Part shown: positions 8,068 through 16,541 of the stretch, piece after piece
How the letters are laid out: each line of letters opens with the position of its first letter
Numbering within the stretch: position 1 is the stretch's first letter
Assembly: GCA_027002405.1 (NCBI GenBank)
Contig: JALWZT010000343.1
Span: 1 to 33,490, forward strand
Direction: 5' to 3'
Length of the DNA: 33,490 bases
Source of the DNA: Anaerolineae bacterium
GTDB taxonomy: Bacteria; Chloroflexota; Anaerolineae; J102
Made by a program: the position numbers and the translations under genes
Notes under the pieces: generated by a model
The model's database searches: none
What the model was told of the DNA's origin: nothing
The model's input: only the letters and a program-made list of their open reading frames with translations

Positions 8068-10095
8068 TTAAGACTGATGGTTGCGGAAGAAATTCTTTAT
8101 CAGCAAAAAGGTGGACAGCGCAAGCGTAATCAGGGAAATTACCATGAGAACAAATGCAAGGCCCGTGCCAGTCCAGTTCAGGGTCAAGAGATAAGAGGCA
8201 AGCAAACCAGGGGTCACGGTCCTGTCTAACTGATGTAAGTCAGCCCAAAAGGAAGGGAGCATTAGCAAAACTAGAACCATTGACAGGCTTGCAAATGCAA
8301 TGGATGTAAAGAAATTCAGTTTGTCTTGTTTCGATGTAGAGTCTGCCAGAAAAAGTTCATCCATGTGCTCAACGAGTGCATTTAAGTTGGCAATGTTTTC
8401 TGATGCATGTTGCAGCGATAGTGGAATCGCACAGGACTCTAGAAGATAGGAAGCCTTTGTTAGCGCGAATTCCACACGACTCCATGTTACAGGATTGTTA
8501 AGCGTTTGTGCAATAGCAAGCAGCCGACTGAGATTCGCTGTTTGAGAGATAATCTCATTAAACTCAAAAAGCAGATCTTCTGTTCTCTGTTCATCAACAA
8601 TGCCTCTTCGCTTTTGGTGCATCAAATCCACACAGCCCTGGAGTAATTGCGAGCTGGAATGTTCGATGAGTTGGGCAAGCACGCGAATTTCAGCAACAAA
8701 TTCAATGAGTCGCTCAATAGCCTCCCAGTATTGCAGATATTTCACACGGCTGGTTTCAATTTCAGAAGGCATGGTTGAGATAAATAGATCGCATTCCCTG
8801 GCATCCTGCGAAGGCATGATCAGAGCGACCCGAGAGTTCATAACACAAAGTTCATCATGCCAGCTTGCGAGATTGTTTTCTCTGAGAGAATCAAGCATGT
8901 CATCTCGCAGGTGAGGGAAAAACCGCCCACTTCCCGAGGGATTGCCGGAAGCAGATGGAGATCTCCCAGGCTTACGTAAAAGAGAACCCTCCAGGAGATT
9001 CAACAGTTTTCTGCGTACAGTGATGGAACCATACAAATCATCAATTGTTACAGGGACAACTCGTCTGAAAGTGCGCCCTTTTTTCTCCTTCTGTTTATCT
9101 GTTTCCTGATTCATCTCCGTGTTGCTGGATTCTTCATTACGTTGCCTTTCCGGGCTTTTTTTGTTTGAAGGTTTGTCTTCTGTCTTTTCCTTTTCTGAGT
9201 CTCTTTTCTCCGCCTGTTCGCGATAGGATGGTAAAAGATGAGGACTGGCATAAAGATCATCAATATGGTAGATGACATAGGAATCGTGGAGGGGATAAGA
9301 CAGTTGCGGAGGGGGTTCGACCAGATGAATGATTCGATCCCCAACCTGGATCTGATAATTTGCTGCCTTTACAAATGCTTTTCCCACTTCCATGGCAAGT
9401 TGCCATTGTGCTGGAGAATACTTGACTGTCCCTTCGATGTTTTCTTCACCACTCAGCCAGTCTTCTCCTCCCAGCCAGCGTAACAACTCTTCTACCGATT
9501 GTCTTTTTTCCTCAAGCAGGATATCATCATCTGCAAGTTTTTTCGAAAGTTGATCCAGCCAGTGAATTGCGCTTGGAATGTCAAATGGGGTCTGCAGGCG
9601 GGCGACGTCGGAAGCAAGCTGCTCCAATGGCGTTGCCTGATGATATTTTCTGACAAGTTGGATGACAAGCATCCCGAAAACAGAAGGACGAACAAAAATA
9701 TCCCAACTCTTCCAGATGGGAAGAAATATCTTTTTGAACTGGAAATTTGTTCGCATTGTATGGGGAAACTCATGATAATAAGCTTTCTTATTGAATCGAT
9801 AGACTGGCCCAATAAACGTCTCCAGTAAGTTTTGACGAAAAATCCCCGTAGCGAATCCTGCTTCCGCCGTGGTCATTCCTTCCTGAATGTCAGGGTAATA
9901 GAAACTATTCTCAGCAGGAAGAAACCAAACGCTCTTTAAAATTTGGGGATAAAGTTGATCTCGAAGGGCCTTGCGATAATCATCTGTGCCACGTAATGAA
10001 TGGAAAGCTTCTCTGTCTTCCTCCCTTACAAAGCGATTGAGGTTCATCACCATAATGACATTGGTGTGGCCGCGGGCGGATACGATGGCTGGCAT
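8068..10095 (-). CDS. Unknown 675-residue protein with C-terminal membrane helices inside the defence operon
   Basis: I do not recognise this family. The start has a strong ribosome binding site (AGGAG, 8 nt from ATG) and lies 29 nt after the methyltransferase stop. Residues 1-290 form a globular, aromatic-rich domain (for example SFYYPDIQEGMTTAEAGFAT). Residues about 295-345 are a charged Lys/Glu/Ser-rich linker. Residues about 345-590 look mainly helical. The C-terminus has hydrophobic segments near 592-612 (TSIAFASLSMVLVLLML) and at about 635-668, ending in a short basic tail. No helicase, nuclease or methyltransferase motif is visible. It is not obviously DrmE, the only class-specific DISARM protein of unknown fold. 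It may tether the system to the membrane or act as a membrane-directed effector. Both are guesses from topology and position. Confidence 0.8.
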   Translation of the reverse strand: MPAIVSARGHTNVIMVMNLNRFVREEDREAFHSLRGTDDYRKALRDQLYPQILKSVWFLPAENSFYYPDIQEGMTTAEAGFATGIFRQNLLETFIGPVYRFNKKAYYHEFPHTMRTNFQFKKIFLPIWKSWDIFVRPSVFGMLVIQLVRKYHQATPLEQLASDVARLQTPFDIPSAIHWLDQLSKKLADDDILLEEKRQSVEELLRWLGGEDWLSGEENIEGTVKYSPAQWQLAMEVGKAFVKAANYQIQVGDRIIHLVEPPPQLSYPLHDSYVIYHIDDLYASPHLLPSYREQAEKRDSEKEKTEDKPSNKKSPERQRNEESSNTEMNQETDKQKEKKGRTFRRVVPVTIDDLYGSITVRRKLLNLLEGSLLRKPGRSPSASGNPSGSGRFFPHLRDDMLDSLRENNLASWHDELCVMNSRVALIMPSQDARECDLFISTMPSEIETSRVKYLQYWEAIERLIEFVAEIRVLAQLIEHSSSQLLQGCVDLMHQKRRGIVDEQRTEDLLFEFNEIISQTANLSRLLAIAQTLNNPVTWSRVEFALTKASYLLESCAIPLSLQHASENIANLNALVEHMDELFLADSTSKQDKLNFFTSIAFASLSMVLVLLMLPSFWADLHQLDRTVTPGLLASYLLTLNWTGTGLAFVLMVISLITLALSTFLLIKNFFRNHQS

Positions 10096-10124
10096 GATAG
10101 ATACTCCTGAAAGTTGTGGCCAAA

Positions 10125-12947
10125 TCAGGTGATGTCATAAACCTTCAACACCTCATCACCATAATGGTTGATGACTTTGATGGCGATTTTGCCCGTGGAG
10201 GGTTTGGGGAAGGGGCGGCTGACGGTGCGGTAGAGGCTTTGCCAGGCCTCTTCGTTGATTTCCGCCTTCAGCACCCGCTGGAGTTGTTTGTAGGGCGATT
10301 TCATGCCGCTGAAGTACGCATGACGCACGAAGAAGCTCTCTTCATTATAATCGGTGTCGATGAACCAGCAGGCGATGTCGTCCACGGAACTGGCCCGGAT
10401 TTCGCCCGTGGTCGGGTCGTAAATATCCAGCCCCCGGATTTCAACTTCGATCTGATCGTCGCCCACGTCCCGGACTTCGATATCCGGCTCGCCGAAGATC
10501 ATGAACAGGTTGCCCGAGCCCGTCTTCTTGAGCAGGGCCTCGCCCATGGCCAGGTCCGGATTCATCCGCACGGGAAGCACTTCCAGCCTGCCGTAGCGCT
10601 TCGCCTCCTCTGAAACGTGGGGGTCAAAGGCGAAACCGCAAACCAGAAGCAGATCGAAGCCGACTCCGCGCACCGCTTCTTTGGCCGCCTCTTTGACCAG
10701 TTGCGGCCCGACCGTGCCGAATTCCGGCCCGATGGCCACGGCCACCCGTTTGATTTCGCCATCCTTCGTGGTGTATTCGCCCTCGGCCTGAATCCATGTG
10801 CCCGCAAATGGCTCCAGCATGTCGAACTTCAGGCGCTCCCCTTTCTTGGTGTTTTGCACGCCCGCGCGCCGCAGGTTGGCGAGAATGGTCTCGATGAATA
10901 TCTCCGCATTCTCCTCTTCCGCAGCCCGTTCGCTGGCCGGACGTTCCATGTCGGGGCTGATGATGCGGTAGGGGCTCAGGCTCTCCACAGTGAAAGGCCC
11001 GGTCACGCGAATGCGCTTTTTATCTTCATACGGCTGGTCGTAAAGGATTTCCTGGCCCGCGTTGCGGGCGATGGAGTCGTCGATCTCCTGCTGGCGCTGG
11101 CGGCGCAGGCTCCACCAGGCTTCCAGCTTCTTCCAGGCGTCGGAGTCGGGCGTAATGCCCTGGTCGGCCAGGGCCTTTTCGGTGGCCTGACGCTCTTTTT
11201 CCGTCTGGTAGGGGGAGGGCAGTCGCGGGATTTCCCACTCCTCCCAGTGCTGGCCCGTCAGCGCATTGATCTCCGCCCGCAGCTGATCCAGCTCGGGTTG
11301 GTAGCGTGCGTGGATAGCGTCGATTTCTTCGTTGTTGGCAACATCCTTTAGTTTGATATGTGGAACAGAGTGATAAACGAAACTTCTACGCACATCGAGG
11401 CCAAAGGAGGGAGGAATAGCGTCCGGGGGGATGCGTCCCAGTTCCTTTTGCTTTTTGAAGCCTTCGGGGGAGTCCGCCAGCAGATAGTAAGGGAATTTTG
11501 CCCCCATGAGCCGGGCCCGGGCCAGGGTCACCGCCACCCGCGAGGTATCGATGGTGATCCACCGCCTCCCCCACAGCTCGGCCACGTAGGCGGTGGTGCC
11601 GCTACCACAGGTTGGATCTAGAACAATATCGCCTGGATCTGTGGACATTAACAGACATCGTTCAATAATTTTGCTATTGGTTTGAACAACGTACAGCATA
11701 TCCGGAATTTTGCCAGCCGTATCTTCCCACCAATTTGTAATCTCAATAACAGGCGAGTCATCAGGAAGATAAAACTTATAGCCCAAGCCTTTTGGCGTCT
11801 TGGTTATACGTCCACTTTTTTTGAGCCGTTCCATTTGAATTTCATCCCCCTTCCATTGTCTCAAATAAGTTTCACCTTCGAAATAGAACTCAAAAGGGCC
11901 ATTAGAACCGCTGATTTTATCGACCCGATAAACCCGCACTCCTTCTGGAAGCAACCAGGGAGCGCGTTTTTCCTCGGAAGTCAATGCTCTCGAAATCCCA
12001 TCAGGAGATTCACAGCGCAAAGCAAGCTTGCGGGGGTCTTCTGTAGAACCCTCATTGATCGCTCGTTCTCTAAATATCTTTTTTGATTTACAGAGTGATT
12101 CATCTTTGGCATACCACAAAATATAATTAAACGCATTCATTATGTGTTTTGCCTGAGGTGAACCCTTTTTCCAAACAAGCGTAGAAATATGATTTTCGCT
12201 TCCAAACACTTCATCCATTACAGAACGAACCAAATGAACATTTTCATTGGATATTTGGACAAAGATACTTCCATTTTCATTCAACAATTCCCTGGCCACC
12301 ACAAACCGATCCCGCAGATAGCTGAGATAGGAGTGGACGCCTTTCTCCCAGGTGTCGCGAAAGGCCTTGATCTGCTCCGGCTGGCGCACCACGTCCTCCA
12401 CTTTGCCATCTTCCACCTGGCGGCGGTCGATGCGCACCTGCCAGTTGGACCCGAATTTGATGCCATAGGGCGGGTCGATGTAGATCATCTGCACCCGGCC
12501 CTTTAATCCCTCCTTCTCGGCCAGCGAGACCATCACCTGCAGCGAATCCCCCAGGATCAGGCGGTTGCTCCAGCGTTGTTCGTGCTGATAGAACTCGATG
12601 AGCTCTTCGAATTCGATGCCGTTGAAGTCATCAAACAGGTCGAGCTGTTGCGGCGCGTCCCCCTGATGCGCCCGCAGGTCCTCGATGATGGCCTGCGGCT
12701 GGATCTTCTCCTGAATGTAGATGGGCGGGACGGGAACGGCCAGGGGGTCCAGGTCTTCCTCATCCTTGCCCTGCCACACCAGTTGCGGGTCCAGTGACGG
12801 GTCGCGCGGATAGAGCATGGTGCGGGGCTGCTGTTCATCCTCAGCCACAAAATCCCGCAGCTCCTCGGTGGGGATGTTTTTGCGCGTCTCATCGTGAGAG
12901 AGATGGGTGACTTCTTTGGGGGATTGGGGTTTGCGTTTTCGGGCCAT
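10125..12947 (-). CDS. Site-specific adenine DNA methyltransferase, type III Mod-like
   Basis: A beta-class N6-adenine or N4-cytosine methyltransferase of about 940 residues. Motif IV DPPYG is at about residues 158-162, in the context GRVQMIYIDPPYG. The SAM-binding motif I, DPTCGSGTTAYVAELWG, comes later (about 450), the order seen in type III Mod subunits. A roughly 400-residue C-terminal extension follows, longer than in classical Mod proteins, with a helical segment and a region (GTWIQAEGEY) that may bind the partner. The ORF track start at 13064 would overlap the Res gene by more than 100 nt; the ATG at 12947 follows the Res stop by 5 nt with GGAGG upstream and is preferred. With the Res-like gene it forms a BPTD_3080-type restriction-modification pair, taking the place that drmMI has in class 1 DISARM. 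Confidence 0.88.
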   Translation of the reverse strand: MARKRKPQSPKEVTHLSHDETRKNIPTEELRDFVAEDEQQPRTMLYPRDPSLDPQLVWQGKDEEDLDPLAVPVPPIYIQEKIQPQAIIEDLRAHQGDAPQQLDLFDDFNGIEFEELIEFYQHEQRWSNRLILGDSLQVMVSLAEKEGLKGRVQMIYIDPPYGIKFGSNWQVRIDRRQVEDGKVEDVVRQPEQIKAFRDTWEKGVHSYLSYLRDRFVVARELLNENGSIFVQISNENVHLVRSVMDEVFGSENHISTLVWKKGSPQAKHIMNAFNYILWYAKDESLCKSKKIFRERAINEGSTEDPRKLALRCESPDGISRALTSEEKRAPWLLPEGVRVYRVDKISGSNGPFEFYFEGETYLRQWKGDEIQMERLKKSGRITKTPKGLGYKFYLPDDSPVIEITNWWEDTAGKIPDMLYVVQTNSKIIERCLLMSTDPGDIVLDPTCGSGTTAYVAELWGRRWITIDTSRVAVTLARARLMGAKFPYYLLADSPEGFKKQKELGRIPPDAIPPSFGLDVRRSFVYHSVPHIKLKDVANNEEIDAIHARYQPELDQLRAEINALTGQHWEEWEIPRLPSPYQTEKERQATEKALADQGITPDSDAWKKLEAWWSLRRQRQQEIDDSIARNAGQEILYDQPYEDKKRIRVTGPFTVESLSPYRIISPDMERPASERAAEEENAEIFIETILANLRRAGVQNTKKGERLKFDMLEPFAGTWIQAEGEYTTKDGEIKRVAVAIGPEFGTVGPQLVKEAAKEAVRGVGFDLLLVCGFAFDPHVSEEAKRYGRLEVLPVRMNPDLAMGEALLKKTGSGNLFMIFGEPDIEVRDVGDDQIEVEIRGLDIYDPTTGEIRASSVDDIACWFIDTDYNEESFFVRHAYFSGMKSPYKQLQRVLKAEINEEAWQSLYRTVSRPFPKPSTGKIAIKVINHYGDEVLKVYDIT

Positions 12948-12952
12948 GGACT

Positions 12953-15900
12953 TTACTCCTCCCGGAGAAACTCGCGGATAAGATTTTTCGCATTCCAGGG
13001 GTCTTTGATTTCCAGGAACGCCCAGCGGCCAAAACCGCCATGGTTGTTGATGGCGGGAACCCACAGGTTTCGGGCTGCGGCCACCTTCGCGGCCTTGTCC
13101 GCACGGGCCTGGCCGGAAACTTCGATGATCAGTTGCAGAGGATCATCCTCACCATGACCGTCATCGAGATGGACAATGAAGTCGGGCGTATAACGTTTCT
13201 CCCTCCCTTCAAAGGTGTAGGGAATGGTGAACCCGAGGTTATGGTTTTTGACGTAACGCAGCACTTCTGGCATTTCCTCCAGAGCCTGCGCCATCTTTTG
13301 CTCCCATGAGCCGGTGTCAGCCACCACATGCGAGACATGACATTTGGTTTGATCGGTGCGCCACACCGGGCGGGTGGTGTTGAAATCCACATGCCGGGTG
13401 CTGCCGATGGGATCATACGGCTGCAACCGCGGCAGCAGGCGAGGCGTTCCGCTTTCTGATTGCGCAATGGCCTGATAGATCTTCTCCGCCGCCCGATCTT
13501 TGAGCTGCCCGATCAACAGCATCTGAACAAAGGCGTTATCTTTGATGATGAGCTGCTTTTGGCGCCACGTCCGGACGATGTTCAACAGATCGGGGAACAA
13601 CCAGGGACGGATGGCGCCGCCGTCATCCTGAAAATAGCGTTCCAGCAGGCGCTTCGCCAGCTCAAATTCCACTTCCTGCACCCGTCGCATACGCAAATCA
13701 TAAAGCGTGTGCTCCGCAGTCTCGCCCACGATGGGAGCTGTCTCCACGCGGGTGGGGATGTCAAGCGTGGAGAGGGGCATCTCTGAATCTGGCGTGAATT
13801 TCGCGGTCAGCCGCTCAGGCGGAAGCTCGTAGCGATAGCCTGCCACCCGTGGGAAGGTGATCTCACAGGCGATGCGCGATTCCAGCGCCCGCACCCGCGT
13901 GGGGCGGCGGGGCGGCGGCGCGGGCTTGGGCGCTTCCCGGGTGGGGATGAAGGAAAATGGCACGCCGTACACCTCGGCATATTCCACTGGAAAGGCCTCG
14001 ATGGTGACGGGCTCGCCCTCCACCTCGACAGTAAGGGGTTGCGTTTCGTAACTGATGCGGCGCAATCCCCTGCCCACCACCTGCTCGCACAGCAGTTGCG
14101 TGCCAAAAGCCCGCACTCCCAGGATATGGGTGACGGTGTTGGCGTCCCAACCCTCAGTCAGCATGGAGACGGAGACCACGCATTTGATGCTCTCTCCCAG
14201 CCTGCCAGGTTTGCCCACCGTGTTCATCACCTCGCGCAGCAGGTCTTCGTCGGTGAGTTTTTCAGGATCGCGGCCAGGGAATCGTTGTCGGAATTCCTCC
14301 TTGAAGCGAGCGATCTCGGCCGCCGCAGCCTTTTTGAAATCACTGCTCATGCCCTCGCCCGATTCCAACTGGCGACTGTCCACCAGAATCGTCACAGGCT
14401 TTGGGCTCCAGCGATTGCCGCCAGCGCTGGATATCACATTGCTGAACAGGGGAAGTTTTCCTGGCACGAGCACGGTCCTGCCATCGGGCAATGTCTTTTC
14501 CCAGCCAGCGATGTAATCGTAAATCATCTTCGAAACATTGGTGTTATTGGCCACCACGATGAACACGGGCGGGGGCATGTCAGGTTCGGCCTGCTTTTCC
14601 CATACTTCATGGTATTTACGGTAATTGTTGTAGAGACTGTGCAGTGCGCTCTCCAGTTTGCCCGGAAGTCGGGGCTCCCGGCTGACGTCCTCAGCCTTTC
14701 GGCCCTTTTTGGGCAGTTCGTCCTTGATGTGGGGCCACAGATGTCGATAGATGGGATAATCTCCCAGCATGGAGTTATCATCGATGGGAACCCGCGGCAC
14801 CTTCACCAGACCTGATTCGATGGCGTCCAGCAGGGAGAAGTCCGACACCACCCAGGGGAACAGCGTGCCCTCGCGATAACCAGACCCTCTCAGGAAAAAC
14901 GGTGTGGCCGAAAGATCGTACACCACACGGATGCCGATCTTCTTCTTCACGGCCTCCAGACCCGATATCCACACCCGGGCCTCTTTTTCATGCTCCTTCA
15001 CTTCATCCCGCTCATCCTTGCTCAGACCGGTCTTCGTCGCCTCTGGTTTATGTCGGTAGCAATGATGGGCCTCGTCATTGATGACAATGATATTCTTTTT
15101 GTTGCCCAAACCGCGGCACACGCGACGCACCATCTGGTCTGCCGTTTCGGTAAAGGGGCTGGTCTTATCGTTTCCCAGGAGCTCCTTCGCCAGCTTTGAG
15201 GTTTTCACGCGCTCTCGCAGTTGAAAGGCGTGATAGTTGGTGATGACAATTCGGGCCTGATTCAACTCTGACATGCGATCCGGGGGCAGCAGATCAAACA
15301 CCCGATAGTAGTTGTCCGGATCGGCTGGCAGCAACACTCGCAGACGGTCTTTGATGGTGATACCGGGCGTGACGATGAGAAAGGCGTCACCAAACCGATT
15401 ATCCTGCGGATTGGCCCGCTTGTTGAGCACATGCCAGACAATGATCATGGCCATCACAACAGTCTTGCCTGTCCCCGTCGCCATCTTGAAAGCCATCCGA
15501 AACAAATCGGGATTGGCTTCCCGGTTTCCCTCGCGCAATTGCTCGCGTATCCAGCCATCATTCACCTTGTGCGCCACCTCGGTCAGATAAATGACCGTTT
15601 CCAGCGCCTCAATCTGAGCAAAAAACAAACGTTTTTCCCGATCTTCTCTCTGCCAGTATTCCAGCAATCCCCGCGTGGTGCGGGTTACGCCCATATAATT
15701 CCCCTGCCGCCAGAACGACACCCGTTCTCGAATCTGATTGATGAGCTGATTCTCTTCCAGCCTGTCCGCAGTCCACTCCTCAAATTCGATGGAGAGTTGC
15801 TGCGCCTTCTTTTTCTTCGGCCCGGGAATGGGAACGAAATAGGCGCTTTTACGTCGCCGCGGCACAATGATGCTGGTAATCCCTTCGTCTGTGAACTTGA

Positions 15901-15964
15901 AATGCCGCTTGGGCTCCTCGAACGGCGAATTGATGACGGGATTGCTGATTGTATCGTTACTCAT
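12953..15964 (-). CDS. Type III restriction Res-like helicase/nuclease (BPTD_3080-like)
   Basis: First gene of the defence operon, 1003 residues. Superfamily 2 helicase motifs are visible: MATGTGKT (about 166-173), INDEAHH (DEAH box, about 299), DLSATPFF (about 356), TEGWD and EQVVGRGLRR (about 625-660). The C-terminus carries a PD-(D/E)XK-type nuclease: YTPDFIVHL followed by LIIEVSGQ, then a conserved tail (WVPAINNHGGFGRWAF) that I associate with the BPTD_3080 family of restriction endonucleases. At the position of the active-site lysine (E-x-K) there is Ser (EVS), so cleavage activity is uncertain. It occupies the place of DrmD, but its motifs are of Res type rather than SNF2 type. It should act with the methyltransferase gene that starts 5 nt after its stop. 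Confidence 0.88.
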   Translation of the reverse strand: MSNDTISNPVINSPFEEPKRHFKFTDEGITSIIVPRRRKSAYFVPIPGPKKKKAQQLSIEFEEWTADRLEENQLINQIRERVSFWRQGNYMGVTRTTRGLLEYWQREDREKRLFFAQIEALETVIYLTEVAHKVNDGWIREQLREGNREANPDLFRMAFKMATGTGKTVVMAMIIVWHVLNKRANPQDNRFGDAFLIVTPGITIKDRLRVLLPADPDNYYRVFDLLPPDRMSELNQARIVITNYHAFQLRERVKTSKLAKELLGNDKTSPFTETADQMVRRVCRGLGNKKNIIVINDEAHHCYRHKPEATKTGLSKDERDEVKEHEKEARVWISGLEAVKKKIGIRVVYDLSATPFFLRGSGYREGTLFPWVVSDFSLLDAIESGLVKVPRVPIDDNSMLGDYPIYRHLWPHIKDELPKKGRKAEDVSREPRLPGKLESALHSLYNNYRKYHEVWEKQAEPDMPPPVFIVVANNTNVSKMIYDYIAGWEKTLPDGRTVLVPGKLPLFSNVISSAGGNRWSPKPVTILVDSRQLESGEGMSSDFKKAAAAEIARFKEEFRQRFPGRDPEKLTDEDLLREVMNTVGKPGRLGESIKCVVSVSMLTEGWDANTVTHILGVRAFGTQLLCEQVVGRGLRRISYETQPLTVEVEGEPVTIEAFPVEYAEVYGVPFSFIPTREAPKPAPPPRRPTRVRALESRIACEITFPRVAGYRYELPPERLTAKFTPDSEMPLSTLDIPTRVETAPIVGETAEHTLYDLRMRRVQEVEFELAKRLLERYFQDDGGAIRPWLFPDLLNIVRTWRQKQLIIKDNAFVQMLLIGQLKDRAAEKIYQAIAQSESGTPRLLPRLQPYDPIGSTRHVDFNTTRPVWRTDQTKCHVSHVVADTGSWEQKMAQALEEMPEVLRYVKNHNLGFTIPYTFEGREKRYTPDFIVHLDDGHGEDDPLQLIIEVSGQARADKAAKVAAARNLWVPAINNHGGFGRWAFLEIKDPWNAKNLIREFLREE

Positions 15965-16033
15965 AGAACAGCCAGGATTATTTTTGCCCCTGAATCAGGA
16001 AGAGAGATTGCTGATGGTCTGTTAGATGGTCCA

Positions 16034-16051
16034 GCCATTCATCTGAATGGC
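16034..16051. promoter_or_regulatory. Perfect palindrome in the defence operon leader, possible operator
   Basis: GCCATTCA-TC-TGAATGGC is an exact inverted repeat with 8-bp arms. It lies between the candidate -10 box and the first gene of the defence operon. Directly beside it, GATGGTC occurs twice (about 16013 and 16025). The symmetry and position fit a dimeric repressor site. No regulator gene sits within the operon, so the binding protein is unknown. Confidence 0.4.
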
Positions 16052-16105
16052 GTTTATTCAAATGACGACCAGAATGCAAGCTGTCACCCCTGTCGTCAAT
16101 GTCCT

Positions 16106-16111
16106 ATTGTA
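16106..16111 (-). promoter_or_regulatory. Candidate -10 box of the defence operon
   Basis: On the minus strand this reads GCTACAATAGG, a good -10 (TACAAT). No convincing -35 is visible at 16-18 bp, so the promoter may need an activator. It would give a leader of about 135 nt that contains the palindrome at 16034-16051. Confidence 0.3.
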
Positions 16112-16218
16112 GCACAATGGTCAAAAGAAAACAGACCCTGACTGGTACGAATTGGAGGGTAGCCACGCACACCAGAAGAGATTTTCTGAGGGACAAGTCC
16201 TGGTATCCGCACAAATGT

Positions 16219-16308
16219 TTGCTTCTCATACCTCTTTTGATATACTATCCCCACGGCCCGCAAAGGCCCGAGCAAAAGACCAGACGCATTCCCCGCGTCC
16301 TGGTCTTT
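16219..16308 (+). promoter_or_regulatory. Promoter plus terminator-like hairpin leader, copy 1
   Basis: TTGCTT, a 16-bp spacer and TATACT (16241-16246) form a sigma-70-type promoter. About 30 nt downstream AAAAGACCAGACGC pairs with GCGTCCTGGTCTTTT (one bulge) and is followed by a T-run, so most transcripts should stop there. The unit is nearly the same as the one at 18349-18440 but leads only to a nine-codon remnant. The rest of the 577-bp gap between 15965 and 16541 contains only the operon promoter region described separately. Confidence 0.6.
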
Positions 16309-16352
16309 TTCCTTTTCCCGTCCTTTCCTGTCGCCCCATCTTCATACCCATC

Positions 16353-16382
16353 ATGAAACCGAAGCCCCTCACTGAGCTTTGA
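16353..16382 (+). pseudogene. Nine-codon remnant of a tandem-HTH regulator gene
   Basis: After leader copy 1 the sequence ATGAAACCGAAGCCCCTCAC begins an ORF that stops after MKPKPLTEL. The intact gene at 18483 begins MKPQTLT after a closely similar leader. The upstream unit was therefore duplicated and its coding part lost, or the short peptide is itself functional as a leader peptide. I favour a decayed copy. Confidence 0.5.
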
Positions 16383-16541
16383 ACGCCTCCCCCCACAGAA
16401 GACGACGCAGGTCGCGGTTCAATCTCGCGCCAGCAATTGAATGCCATAGTGCGCTAGAACAATCATGTGATCAAATCAGTCAAGAAAGAAAAATGGTCGA
16501 TTGGTATATTGAAAGCGGCATTGAAAAAGCCAGGACACAAG

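Noticed and set aside
10125-15964. Res/Mod pair as a classical type III restriction system independent of DISARM
   Set aside because: Not excluded, but the tight spacing, the single strand and the shared operon with drmMII-drmA-drmB favour one system; the subunits are also longer than EcoP-type Res and Mod.
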